Source: Bin87 sp965220095 (GTDB lineage: Bacteria; Chloroflexota; Dehalococcoidia; Lucifugimonadales; UBA3495). From it: 64,000 bases of DNA. Positions 52,261-60,502 of this stretch are shown one piece after another. Position 1 is the first letter of the stretch; each line of letters starts with the position of its first letter. Location: assembly GCA_965220095.1 (NCBI GenBank), contig OZ244805.1, positions 2,356,001 to 2,420,000 of the forward strand. The letters are read 5' to 3'. Below the pieces are notes generated by a model that saw only the letters and a program-made list of their open reading frames with translations, was not told where the DNA came from and searched no databases. Both the position numbers and the translations under genes were made by a program.

Positions 52261-53490
52261 TCAGGCGGAAAGGCGTTCCAGCTCTTCCGGTGAGAGACCC
52301 AGTATGCCGGAAAGGACCTCAGCGTTATGTTCGCCGGGGGCGGGAGCAGTCCGGCGTGTCTGGCGTGGGGACTCGGTGAGGTGGTACGGGTCGCCTGGGT
52401 ATACCAGGGACGGGCCGCCGTTCGAAGACTCGACTGTCGTCAGGTATCCCCTGCTCCATAGTTGCTCGTTTTCCAGGATTTCATCGGGCGTGGCAGCGGG
52501 ACCCCACGGATGGTGGTTGGACTGACCGAACTCGGTTATCTCCTGCCTGGTGTGAAGCAGGGCCCACTGCTGGATAAGGCCCTCGATATGGCCCGAATGC
52601 TCGCCCCGCAGGATGAAGTGGTCGTTGTATTGTTCGTCCATCAGGTCGCCGGCCATGCCGTCCCGATCCATCCAGGCCCGCAGGTCGTCCCACGCCTGCC
52701 GGGTGTTGGTGGTGATGCTGGCGTAGCCGTCCCGGCACGGCCAAGTGGCGACGAACTGGCCGCCGTGGCGGAACCCGCAGCGCACCGCCGACTCGCCGGT
52801 GTAGTTGTAGGTTGTGTTGACGTGCTCGGTGGTGGCGGCCACCGCCTCCTGCATAGACACGTCGATGTACTGTCCCTCCCCGGTCATCGTGCGATGGTAC
52901 AGGGCCAGCAGTATGGCGATGTAAGCGCGGTTCGAGGCGGTGTGGTAGGCCTGAGACCCCCACAACCGGGTAGGCGGCGTATGGGGCCAGCCGGTGACGT
53001 ACATGTACCCGCCCATGGCAAACCCCACCAGGTCGGACGCCTTGAAATCGCGATATGGCCCGGTCTGCCCGAAGGGCGTGATGGACGAGTACACCAGTCC
53101 GGACGAGCCCGCCGCCAGGCTCTCGTATCCCAAACCCAGCGAGTCCATGTACCCGGGCGGGCCGGTCTCCACCAGCACGTCGGAGGCCAGGGCAAGTTTG
53201 CGCAGTAGCGCCGCCCCTTCGGACGAGCGTATATCCAGGGTCACGCTGCGCTTGTTGGTGTTGAAGTGGAGCCAATGCAAACTGCGGCCGGGGCCGGGCT
53301 GTCCGTCGATGAAGGGACCAATGCCCCGCATGGGGTCGCCACCCGGCGGCTCGACCTTGATAACGTCGGCGCCCATGTCGGCCATCAGCTTGCCGCAGTA
53401 GACGCCCATCGGGCCGGCCAGGTCCAACACCCGGTAACCGCTGAGCGGTAGTGACGGCCCGGAATTCGATTGTTCACCAGCGTCGGTCAT
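52261..53490 (-). CDS. CaiB/BaiF family CoA-transferase 2, with altered catalytic region
   Basis: 409 residues. The CoA-binding start VLDLAGPMGVYCGKLMADMGADVIKVEPPGGDPMR is canonical, as is SSITPFGQTGPY. Where the catalytic Asp normally stands, the sequence reads RLWGSQAYHTASNRA with no Asp, so transferase activity is in doubt or uses another residue. TACAAT at 53500-53505 lies ten bases before ATG 53490 and there is no Shine-Dalgarno site, so the mRNA may be leaderless. It may pair with CoA-transferase 1 as a hetero-oligomer (inference). Confidence 0.9.
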   Translation of the reverse strand: MTDAGEQSNSGPSLPLSGYRVLDLAGPMGVYCGKLMADMGADVIKVEPPGGDPMRGIGPFIDGQPGPGRSLHWLHFNTNKRSVTLDIRSSEGAALLRKLALASDVLVETGPPGYMDSLGLGYESLAAGSSGLVYSSITPFGQTGPYRDFKASDLVGFAMGGYMYVTGWPHTPPTRLWGSQAYHTASNRAYIAILLALYHRTMTGEGQYIDVSMQEAVAATTEHVNTTYNYTGESAVRCGFRHGGQFVATWPCRDGYASITTNTRQAWDDLRAWMDRDGMAGDLMDEQYNDHFILRGEHSGHIEGLIQQWALLHTRQEITEFGQSNHHPWGPAATPDEILENEQLWSRGYLTTVESSNGGPSLVYPGDPYHLTESPRQTRRTAPAPGEHNAEVLSGILGLSPEELERLSA

Positions 53491-53499
53491 TTGGGGAGT

Positions 53500-53505
53500 A
53501 TTGTA
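53500..53505 (-). promoter_or_regulatory. -10 box close to a start codon (possible leaderless mRNA)
   Basis: Minus-strand TACAAT ends ten bases before ATG 53490. A transcript starting six to eight bases after it would begin at, or within a few bases of, the start codon. Confidence 0.45.
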
Positions 53506-53579
53506 GCATCGGCCACCGGCGGTAGATTATGCTGTGTCCTCAGGTTCCATCCTCACGCGTACGCACTTTGCATCAAACC

Positions 53580-53671
53580 GTCATTGCGAGCGAAGCGTGA
53601 CAATCTCGTTGTCGGTGACATCGTCGCTCGCTCACGGAGATCCCCACGTCGCTTCATTCCTCGCGATGACA
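53580..53671. repeat. Dispersed palindromic repeat copy
   Basis: GTCATTGCGAGCGAAGCG...CTCGCGATGAC in inverted arrangement. Outer arms CTCACGCGTACGCA and TGGGTACGCGTGAG extend the inverted repeat on both sides. Confidence 0.75.
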
Positions 53672-53692
53672 AACTGGGTACGCGTGAGAGGT

Positions 53693-53825
53693 CAGGGCCT
53701 TTTCAAAGTCGCTGGACGTCCGCTCATGGTAAGAGTGTCGAACCATGAGCGGACGAAATTGGTATCCTTCGACAGGCTCAGGATGAGCGGAGTCTGATGG
53801 GGTCAATTACTTTGAAAAGGCCCTG
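53693..53825. mobile_element. 133-bp ISAs1-like MITE with perfect 9-bp target duplication
   Basis: Perfect 17-bp inverted ends: CAGGGCCTTTTCAAAGT at 53693-53709 and its complement at 53809-53825. GTGAGAGGT flanks it exactly at 53684-53692 and 53826-53834. Inside is a second perfect 14-bp palindrome (53717-53730 with 53742-53755, CGTCCGCTCATGGT). The CAGGGCCTTT end resembles the end of the ISAs1 element at 38915. Confidence 0.9.
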
Positions 53826-53870
53826 GTGAGAGGTTCCACCTGCTTGACAGATAGCGATGTGTCTGGTCCG

Positions 53871-54230
53871 TTATCCTGACAGTATCGCTTCCAGTTTGTC
53901 CAGCAGGCGTTCCACGTCGTCCAGCGCCTCGTGGATGTCCTGGACCGCCATCTGGTTTTCGTAGAAGTTCTCGTGCAGGGTGCCCGCGGTGTCGAACAGG
54001 CGGTAAATGTCGCGGTCGCCCCTCTCAGCCCGGAGGCGACTGGCGATCTGGTGGAGGTGCCGGTGTCGGCCATGTTCCCAGCCGCGCGTATTGGCCACCG
54101 CCTTCATCATCTGGGCGGCAGCGCCCCAGCCCTTCTCAGATGCCTGTTGCAGATCGCCCTGGGCCAACTCAATGCGGCTCTGGGTCATCATGCTTCTGCT
54201 GCCTGCTTGATAGTCCATCGTGGTCGTCAT
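53871..54230 (-). CDS. PaREP1/HEPN-like small helical protein
   Basis: 119 residues from ATG 54230 (AAGGG eight bases upstream; ATG 54260 is an alternative). The pattern AQGDLQQASEKGWGAAAQMMKAVAN, then HLHQIASRL, and LFDTAGTLHENFYENQM resembles PaREP1-type HEPN proteins: an all-helical bundle that may bind nucleic acid or a nucleotidyltransferase partner. No MNT partner gene is beside it. The HEPN RNase motif RxxxxH is not evident. Confidence 0.7.
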   Translation of the reverse strand: MTTTMDYQAGSRSMMTQSRIELAQGDLQQASEKGWGAAAQMMKAVANTRGWEHGRHRHLHQIASRLRAERGDRDIYRLFDTAGTLHENFYENQMAVQDIHEALDDVERLLDKLEAILSG

Positions 54231-54392
54231 GATTTTTGCCCTTGGTGCTGTAACTGCCATTCAGTCTATTCCATTACCGGCCAGCGCGCATCCTTGTGGC
54301 CGTTCCTGGAACTGGTACGGGTGCTCGCTTCCTGCATTTGCTAAAATGTTCCCACCTTACCCACCGTTGTCCCGACGCCACAGGGAGGCGAC

Positions 54393-55763
54393 ATGACCAC
54401 AACGATTTACGATGCCGAGCGCTGCGATATTTCCATTGCCGTAGGCGGCGACGCCATGATCACCCGCCGGATGAAGGCTTTCCAGGAACCCCGTTTCCTC
54501 AAGTTGGTGGACATTCTCCGGGGAGCCGACGTGTCCCTGGTCAACCTGGAGATGCTGTTCCACGACTACGAGAGCAGTTGGCAGTGGAGCAGCGCCACCT
54601 ATACCCGGTCCGACCCCCGCAACCTGGATGAGCTAAAGTGGATGGGCATTGACGCCGTGACCACCGCCAACAACCACTCCTTCGACTTTTCCGAGGGTGG
54701 TTTCCTGACTACCCTGGAGCACTGCCGGGAGATTGACTTGCCCTCCGCCGGCGGCGGCCGCAACCTGGACGAGGCCCGTTCCCCCACCTACGTCGACTCA
54801 GCCCGGGGCCGGGTGGCAGTGATGGGCGCCACCAGCACCTTCAGCGAGCAGTCGCGGGCCGGCGCCGGCCGCCCCGATTTCGCCGGTCGCCCGGGGGTCA
54901 ACGCCCTGCGCCACGACATCACCCATCACGTGCAGCAGGACGTGTTCGACGCGCTGCACAAGGCCAACCTGGAGCTGGGGTACGAGGAGGAGCACGCCTT
55001 CTATCGCCACTTCGGCTTCCGGGGCGACGATGATGCGACGGACAACGGTACCGAGATAGATTTCCTGGACCACAAGTTCATCCTGGACGAGGAGTTCGCC
55101 GTCCGCACCGCTCTGAACGAGGATGACCGGCTGGGCATCGGCAACTGGATCCGGGGCGCGCAGACGCAGTCGGACTGGCAGGTCTATGGCGTCCACTGCC
55201 ACGAGAGCGGGTCCGATGGCGACTTCCACGGCCATTCCCGCCAGTCGCCGCCCCACTTCCTGATGGACTTTGCCCGCTGGACCATCGACCAGGGCTGCGC
55301 CGCCTTCGTAGGCCACGGCCCCCACTTCCTGCGGGGCATCGAGATTTACAAGAATCGGCCCATTTTCTACAGCCTGGGCAACTTCATCTTCCAGAATGAA
55401 AGCGTCCTGTGGCTACCCCACGAGGCCTACCGCCGTTTCGGGCTGGACTTCAACAGCACCCCCGGCGATTACCTGGACACCCGCTCCGGCGGCGGCACCC
55501 GCGCCTTTGCCGCCGACCCGGTGTTCTGGCAGAGCGTGGTGGCCGTGTGCAACTACGCCGGCGGCGACCTGAAAGAGGTTATCCTGTACCCCATCGACAT
55601 GGGCTTTGGCCGTCCCATTCCCCAGCGAGGCCGCCCGGTGCTGGCGGAAGAACCCATCGCCCGCCAAACCCTGCAATGGCTGCAGGAGGTTTCCCGCCCC
55701 TTCGGCACTGAGATAGCCATCGAGGAAGCGAATGGGGATGTGGTGGGGGTGATACGGGTTTAG
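54393..55763 (+). CDS. CapA-family (poly-gamma-glutamate synthesis-like) metallophosphatase-fold protein
   Basis: 456 residues. The N-terminal ISIAVGGDAMITRRM and DVSLVNLEMLFHDYE and the later TTANNHSFDFSEGGFLTTL are the CapA/metallophosphatase motifs; HGPHFLRGIEIYKNRPIFYSLGNFIFQ near 310-335 is highly typical. GGGAGG precedes ATG 54393. It has no signal peptide, unlike CapA of Bacillus, so a cytoplasmic hydrolase of unknown substrate is more likely. Stands alone, followed by a terminator. Confidence 0.88.
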   Translation: MTTTIYDAERCDISIAVGGDAMITRRMKAFQEPRFLKLVDILRGADVSLVNLEMLFHDYESSWQWSSATYTRSDPRNLDELKWMGIDAVTTANNHSFDFSEGGFLTTLEHCREIDLPSAGGGRNLDEARSPTYVDSARGRVAVMGATSTFSEQSRAGAGRPDFAGRPGVNALRHDITHHVQQDVFDALHKANLELGYEEEHAFYRHFGFRGDDDATDNGTEIDFLDHKFILDEEFAVRTALNEDDRLGIGNWIRGAQTQSDWQVYGVHCHESGSDGDFHGHSRQSPPHFLMDFARWTIDQGCAAFVGHGPHFLRGIEIYKNRPIFYSLGNFIFQNESVLWLPHEAYRRFGLDFNSTPGDYLDTRSGGGTRAFAADPVFWQSVVAVCNYAGGDLKEVILYPIDMGFGRPIPQRGRPVLAEEPIARQTLQWLQEVSRPFGTEIAIEEANGDVVGVIRV

Positions 55764-55785
55764 GGGAACAGGCTGGCACTTCACG

Positions 55786-55812
55786 CGCCCGGGAAATGTT
55801 TCCCGGGCGTTT
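55786..55812 (+). terminator. Terminator after the CapA-like gene
   Basis: CGCCCGGGA and TCCCGGGCG form a perfect 9-bp stem (55786-55794 with 55801-55809), followed by TTT. Confidence 0.7.
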
Positions 55813-55876
55813 CGCATTGCTGACCGGCCTTAGGCGGCCAGGTCTCGATCATTGGCGAAGGAAGACGTACCGTCTA

Positions 55877-56323
55877 CTACGGAGTATTGAACTGGACCAG
55901 GATCCCGTCGGGGTCGTGGACGTAGATGCTGCGGATGTCTCCATTGGGGCCGGTAAAGGACTCGATGGGGCCGGCCAGCTCGACGCCCTTGCTGAGCAGT
56001 TCCTCGGTAAGCCCCTTCACGTCGGCGACTCCGAAGGAGATATGGCTGATGCCGACCATGTCCAGTTTGATGGGTTCCCCATCGGGCTCATCGCCGGGAT
56101 GGCTGGTGAGAGTCAGCGTTGGTGTGGCCCCGGCTCCGTAGGCCAGGCTGACCCAGCGGCGGGCCTGGCGCTGGCGCCGATAGTTGTGCAGGCGCCCTCC
56201 TTCGGTGGGGTCGGTCATGCGGTCGCCCAGGACCGTCATGCCCAGTATGTCCCGATAGAATGCCAGAGACCGGTCCATGTCTGTTACACAGATTCCGATG
56301 TGGGTAACGCAAGTTGCTTCCAT
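55877..56323 (-). CDS. VOC-fold protein 2
   Basis: 148 residues from ATG 56323 (GGAGGGG seven bases upstream). VTHIGICVTDMDRSLAFYRDILGM opens the first module and ISHISFGVADVKGLTEELLSKG the second; a late FVHDPDGI-like IYVHDPDGILVQF gives the Glu/Gln metal position, here Gln. Probably a lyase, isomerase or dioxygenase-like enzyme. It follows VOC protein 3 by about 26 bases on the same strand, so they are likely co-transcribed. Confidence 0.87.
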   Translation of the reverse strand: MEATCVTHIGICVTDMDRSLAFYRDILGMTVLGDRMTDPTEGGRLHNYRRQRQARRWVSLAYGAGATPTLTLTSHPGDEPDGEPIKLDMVGISHISFGVADVKGLTEELLSKGVELAGPIESFTGPNGDIRSIYVHDPDGILVQFNTP

Positions 56324-56349
56324 AACATTCCCCTCCCCCAGATAGTGTC

Positions 56350-56760
56350 CTAATCCATGGGCAATTTGTGGAGCCATCCCGGCTCCGATATATCCAGCAC
56401 CTGCCCGTTGGGTCCAGACCACTTCTCCTCGGCGCGAGGCAGGCGGGGCTCGCCGTCCCCTGCTACTTCACGTCGGACAATCTCCTTTCCGTGAATCTCG
56501 CGGATCCTGGCTCCCGCATCCTCCAGGTTGTCGACCTGGAATCCGATGTGGTGGATACCGCTGTAGTTCTCGCCATTGGGGCCGACATCGGCGTCCTCAT
56601 CGGTCTTCCACTTCAGGATAGTCAGGTTGATGTCGCCGTCGGAAAGCTGGACCTGTCGGGCGTTGCGGGCGACCTCAACGAGGTCGAAGCCTTCCTTGTA
56701 GAACTTTGCCACCGCATCCGGGTCCTCGCAGGTGATGGCAATGTGCTTGATTTTAGCCAT
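56350..56760 (-). CDS. VOC-fold protein 3
   Basis: 136 residues from ATG 56760. KIKHIAITCEDPDAVAKFYKEGFDLVEV and GIHHIGFQVDNLEDAGARI show two VOC modules with His in each. Upstream gene of a pair with VOC protein 2, which it does not closely resemble. Substrate unknown; the island context suggests a CoA-ester or dicarbonyl intermediate, an inference only. Confidence 0.87.
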   Translation of the reverse strand: MAKIKHIAITCEDPDAVAKFYKEGFDLVEVARNARQVQLSDGDINLTILKWKTDEDADVGPNGENYSGIHHIGFQVDNLEDAGARIREIHGKEIVRREVAGDGEPRLPRAEEKWSGPNGQVLDISEPGWLHKLPMD

Positions 56761-56836
56761 AGGGGCACCCCCAAACTGGTTTTGGGGCATTATAGCCCGC
56801 ATTCCATGTATTGGAGCAACCTCCGTGTGGCGCTCC

Positions 56837-56975
56837 AGGGTCTTTCGATTATCCCCTCATGTCATTGCGAGGAGCGAAGCGACGTGGCAATCTCGATCCG
56901 GTAGCCGGGTTTGCTTCGCCAACGAGATTGCCACGCTGCGCTCGCAATGACATTGCCGATAATCGAATGACCTTG
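56837..56975. mobile_element. ISAs1-like MITE carrying the palindromic repeat
   Basis: Ends CAGGGTCTTTCGATTATC (56837-56854) and GATAATCGAATGACCTTG (56958-56975) are inverted copies at 16 of 18 positions. Inside is the TGTCATTGCGAG...CTCGCAATGACA repeat (56862-56951). Flanks TGGCGCTC and CGGCGCCC agree at six of eight positions. Confidence 0.7.
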
Positions 56976-56983
56976 CGGCGCCC

Positions 56984-57107
56984 CAGGACAATTGCAAAGT
57001 TACCAGGGTTGACTCTGCCCGCTCGTCCTGAGCCGGTCGAAGGACGGTCGCCGATGGTTCGACAAGCTCACCATGAGCGGGTGTCCAGGGACTTTGCAAT
57101 CGTCCTG
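56984..57107. mobile_element. Second, abutting ISAs1-like MITE
   Basis: Ends CAGGACAATTGCAAAGT (56984-57000) and ACTTTGCAATCGTCCTG (57091-57107) are inverted copies at 16 of 17 positions. Inside is a CTCGTCCTGAGC...CTCACCATGAGCGGG repeat. Flanks CGGCGCCC and CGGCGCAG share CGGCGC. It stands eight bases after the previous element. Confidence 0.7.
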
Positions 57108-57194
57108 CGGCGCAGCGGGATGCTGTGGCTTCACTATGCCCTGGGTGATAACCTGTCCTGACGTTATCCCGGCGACCTGTGAGGTAGGCAACCC

Positions 57195-58538
57195 ATGAGC
57201 ACAACCCGAACCCTGGCCCATTTTATTGCCGACACCGACTTTGCAAACCTGCCGCCTCCGGTGGTGGAAGCGGCCAAAATCGCCATCCTGGACGGGGTGG
57301 CCAACATGGTCGCGGGTTCGGTCCAGGAACTGGCCGACATCATCGGCCGCTACGTGCGGGACGCCGGCGGCTCGTCCCAGGCCTCGGTGATAGGTTGGGG
57401 CTACCAGACCAACCCGCCGGCCGCCGCCTTCGCAAACGGGGTTTTCGGCCACTGCCTGGACTACGAGATCCAGGGGTTTCCGCCCACCCACGGCACCTCA
57501 TCCTGTCTGCCGGCGGCCCTGGCGCTGGCGGAACACCACCACGCTTCAGGTGAGCGAGTCATCACCGCCTACGTGTTGGGCTGGGAAATTCAGGGACGGT
57601 TGCGGGCCGCTTCAGCGCCGGCCACCGCTCCCGCCTATCACCCGCCGGGCCTGGTTGGCCCCCTGGGCGGCGCGTCAGCGGCAGCCAAGACCCTGGGTCT
57701 GGACGCCTGGCAAACCCTGATGGCCCTGGGCATTGCCGCCTCTCGCACCGGCGGCCTCACCGCCAACACGGGCACCATGGTCAAGTCCACCCACCCGGGC
57801 AACGCCGCCCGCATGGGCGCCGAGGCGGCCATCCTGGCCGGCATGGGCTACACCGCCAGCGACGAGGCGCTGGAATCTCCCGTGGGTTATGCGGCAGCCC
57901 TGTTCGGGGGCGACTTCAACTGGGACGCCGCCGCCGGCGGCCTGGGCGCGTCGTGGCGGCTGCTCGACCCGGGTTTTGACATCAAACGGTTCCCCGCCCA
58001 GGTCTATATGCAGAACGCCATCGAGGCGGCGCTAAACCTACGCGAGCAGAACGGCCTTGACCCCGACGATATCGAGCAGGTGACCCTTCACCGCCGGGGA
58101 CGGGGCCATTCGGGGCCGGCGCCCCGCAGCGGCCTCGACGGCAAGTTCAGCGTGGAATACTGCGCCGCCGCCGCCCTGCTGGACGGGCAGGTGGGTATCG
58201 ACACTTTCACCGACGCCCGCCGCTTCTCTCCGGACATGGAGGAAATGCTGGGTCGCATCCGGGTGGAACCGGAAGGCCCCGCATCGGGCGCCACGCTCGC
58301 CACCGCTTTGCTCAAAGACGGGACTACGGTCAGCGCCGAATGCGCCGCCTTCAGCGGATCGGTGGCCAATCCCATGTCCCGGGATCAGCGCCTGGAAAAG
58401 GTACGCGACTGCTTCCGTCGCGCCCTTTCCGAAGCTGACACCGAGCGCGTGCTGGAGATGCTGGAGAACCTGGAGTGCCTCGACGACGCGGAGCAGTTGA
58501 TGGGTGTGCTGGGTCAGGCGGCGGTGGGCAGAGGCTGA
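57195..58538 (+). CDS. MmgE/PrpD family protein
   Basis: 447 residues. The family includes 2-methylcitrate dehydratase and related (de)hydratases. LADIIGRYVRDAGGSSQASVIGWG, then GVFGHCLDYEIQGFPPTHGTSSCLPAALALAEH near 78-110 and GLDAWQTLMALGIAASRTGGL near 165 are characteristic. A late segment NPMSRDQRLEKVRDCFRRAL is also typical. GAGGT precedes ATG 57195. It closes the catabolic island and could hydrate or dehydrate a branched carboxylic intermediate; PrpB/PrpC partners are absent. Confidence 0.9.
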   Translation: MSTTRTLAHFIADTDFANLPPPVVEAAKIAILDGVANMVAGSVQELADIIGRYVRDAGGSSQASVIGWGYQTNPPAAAFANGVFGHCLDYEIQGFPPTHGTSSCLPAALALAEHHHASGERVITAYVLGWEIQGRLRAASAPATAPAYHPPGLVGPLGGASAAAKTLGLDAWQTLMALGIAASRTGGLTANTGTMVKSTHPGNAARMGAEAAILAGMGYTASDEALESPVGYAAALFGGDFNWDAAAGGLGASWRLLDPGFDIKRFPAQVYMQNAIEAALNLREQNGLDPDDIEQVTLHRRGRGHSGPAPRSGLDGKFSVEYCAAAALLDGQVGIDTFTDARRFSPDMEEMLGRIRVEPEGPASGATLATALLKDGTTVSAECAAFSGSVANPMSRDQRLEKVRDCFRRALSEADTERVLEMLENLECLDDAEQLMGVLGQAAVGRG

Positions 58539-58540
58539 AC

Positions 58541-58771
58541 CGCCAGGCACGGACGGCGCGGTGTGGCTGCGCCACGAACTGGAGGCCTTCAAGAAGTGGC
58601 TCAAGACCCTGGAAGCTAAGGTGGCCGAGGGGGGAGATCGTGACGGAGCACCGTGGGTACGTGGGCGCCCATGACACCTACTACGTGGGTACCATCAAGG
58701 GCGTGGGCCGGATCTGGCAGCAGACCTTCATCGACACCTACAGCCGGGTCCGCCTCAGGTCGACCGCCTAG
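58541..58771 (+). pseudogene. IS481/IS3-like transposase fragment cut by IS701 copy C
   Basis: After a frameshift, ELEAFKKWLKTLEAKVAE leads to a reading YVGAHDTYYVGTIKGVGRIWQQTFIDTYSRV, the first catalytic strand (DTYYVG) of integrase-like transposases. It stops at the CTAG where copy C inserted. The downstream half is not present after the element block, so it was lost or moved. Confidence 0.75.
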
Positions 58772-58786
58772 TATTACAACGACGGG

Positions 58787-60230
58787 TTAGGGAGGGATGC
58801 TTGTGGATGTCTGGCCAGCGGCGCGGCGTTTCTCATGGGACTGTCTGGCTCGCTCGTTGCGTTGCTGGACACCAGCTAGCCATAGCAGCAACTCCTCCGG
58901 CCCGAACCGCTCCCGCGGCAAAAGCTCACGCACCACTCGGTACACCTGGGGCCGGGTGATCAGGGGCATCTTTCCCCCCAGTCCCTGTTGCAAGGTCAGC
59001 AGAAAGGCGCCGGCCAGCAGGCACATGGTGATGTGGTGATGCCAGCCGGCCCAGAGCCTGCCCCGTACTTGATGCGGGGTGCGAGTTTCGTACTCATCGA
59101 GGCCCACGTCGCTCTGCTCGGTCTCGAACTCGGTTTCAATGCGCCAGCGGGAGCCGCCCACATCGGCCAGGGTTGCCAGAGGCGTGTCCTCAGGAGCGTT
59201 GGATAGCAGGAGCGTTGGATAGATAGTAGCGTTGGATAGATAGTAGCGGGGCTCGCTGCCGTCGCGGTTCCGGCGATAGATGGCCCAGAGGATTTCGCCG
59301 GGCTTGCGTCGGCGCGTTACCCGCACCCGCTGGGCGCTGAATAGGCAGGTGCGTGGCCCCTGGCTGCCCGCCGCAATGGTTAGCTCTCGCCAGGCATCCG
59401 GCGGCAGCGCCGTACTGCGCTCCGACATGGTCCGCCGCTCCGCACGCCGCGGTCTGGGTTTGCGGGGACGCCCGTTACCCCGGTAAGGCGGATCGGTGGT
59501 AAGGCGGATCGGTCCAAGTGGGTTCCAGCGGCCACACCGTCATATCCGGACGCACGTCCAAAACGTAGTACATTCCCGCCGACGCCAGGCCCTCCCGCAG
59601 CGTCGGCGACATCCCGAAAGCGGAATCGCCAGCCACCCACTGTGCGCTGCGGTGGCCTCTGGCCGGGGCACACTCCAGCATAGCCATGGCCAACTCCGTC
59701 TTGCTTTGGTACTCCCGCCGGCTCGCCGGCACCCCCGCCGTCGCACCACGCTCCCCATCCCCAGTCCATTCCTCCGGCAGATACAGCCGCTTGTCCACCA
59801 GCGCCCGGCCCCTGGGCCCCACCTGGGCCAGGAACACCCCAGCCGGGCAGTTGGCAATCTTCCCCAATGCTCCACAGTACTGACGAGCCACTCCCGCCGA
59901 CTTCACCCCCGGCTTGGGAAAGTCGCTGCCGTCCAACACCCACACCGCCTCCGGATGCTCCAACCGGGAACACAGATACTCCGGTAGCCAGCCGATGACC
60001 GCGTCGTCATCCCAGCGGGCCTCGGTAAGAAAACGCTGCAGCACACGCGGCGACGCTGTAACCGTCGCTGACAGGTTTTCCGCATTGCGCCGCTCCTGGG
60101 ACTGCACCAGCAGGGCTGGCAGGTATTGCCCACTACGCTCCCGCCACTGCTTGCGACCGAAAACCGGCGCACAGTAGTCGTGAAAATCCTGGAAGGCCTC
60201 GTACACTCGGTCCCAAGCTGCCCCGTCCAT
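58787..60230 (-). pseudogene. IS701 transposase, copy C, frameshifted by a tandem duplication
   Basis: The N-terminal half (60230-59475) holds LDGSDFPKPGVKSAGVARQYCG and the second Asp region QWVAGDSAFGMSP; the C-terminal half (59428-58787) holds RWRIETEFETEQSDVGLDEYE and an in-frame tail ending TSTSIPP. The halves are put out of frame by a perfect 16-bp tandem duplication (59482-59497 and 59498-59513). A 17-bp duplication near 59216-59250 and a CCCCGTACTTGATGCGGGG palindrome (59063-59081) add further residues in frame. Confidence 0.88.
59063..59081. repeat. Short palindrome inserted in frame in IS701 copy C
   Basis: CCCCGTA-CTTGA-TGCGGGG with AGAGCCTG in front, the same repeat family as in IS630. 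It sits between YETRT and WAGWHHH, adding residues that copies A and B lack. Confidence 0.8.
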
Positions 60231-60319
60231 CGCCCCACCTCACCTCCCGTAGCCTCCGATTGCGCCGCGAAATCCTACCACATAACCCGTCGTTGTAATA
60301 CTAGTATTACAACGACGGT

Positions 60320-60502
60320 TCAAGGAGGGATGTTCGGGGATGCGCGAAGGGCGGCGCGCCGCTTGGCGTGGGAGCGTCTGGCCCGTTCGTTGCATTCTTG
60401 GGTCTGCTCCAGCCACCGCAGCAACTCAGCCGGCCCGAACCGTTCCCGGGGCAGCATCTCTCGCACCACCCGGTAAACCTGCGGCCGGGTGATCCGGGGC
60501 AT
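60320..60502 (-). CDS. IS701 transposase C-terminal tail in a shifted frame, copy B
   Basis: 60 residues identical to the tail of copy A (42856-43038), overlapping the end of the main frame. Confidence 0.65.
   Translation of the reverse strand: MPRITRPQVYRVVREMLPRERFGPAELLRWLEQTQECNERARRSHAKRRAALRASPNIPP

Larger units (their letters stand above)
58772..60300 (-). mobile_element. IS701-family element, copy C (divergent)
   Basis: 1529 bp with inverted ends TATTACAACGACGGGTTA and CTAG on both sides (58768-58771 and 60301-60304). The right CTAG is shared with copy B. Confidence 0.92.
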
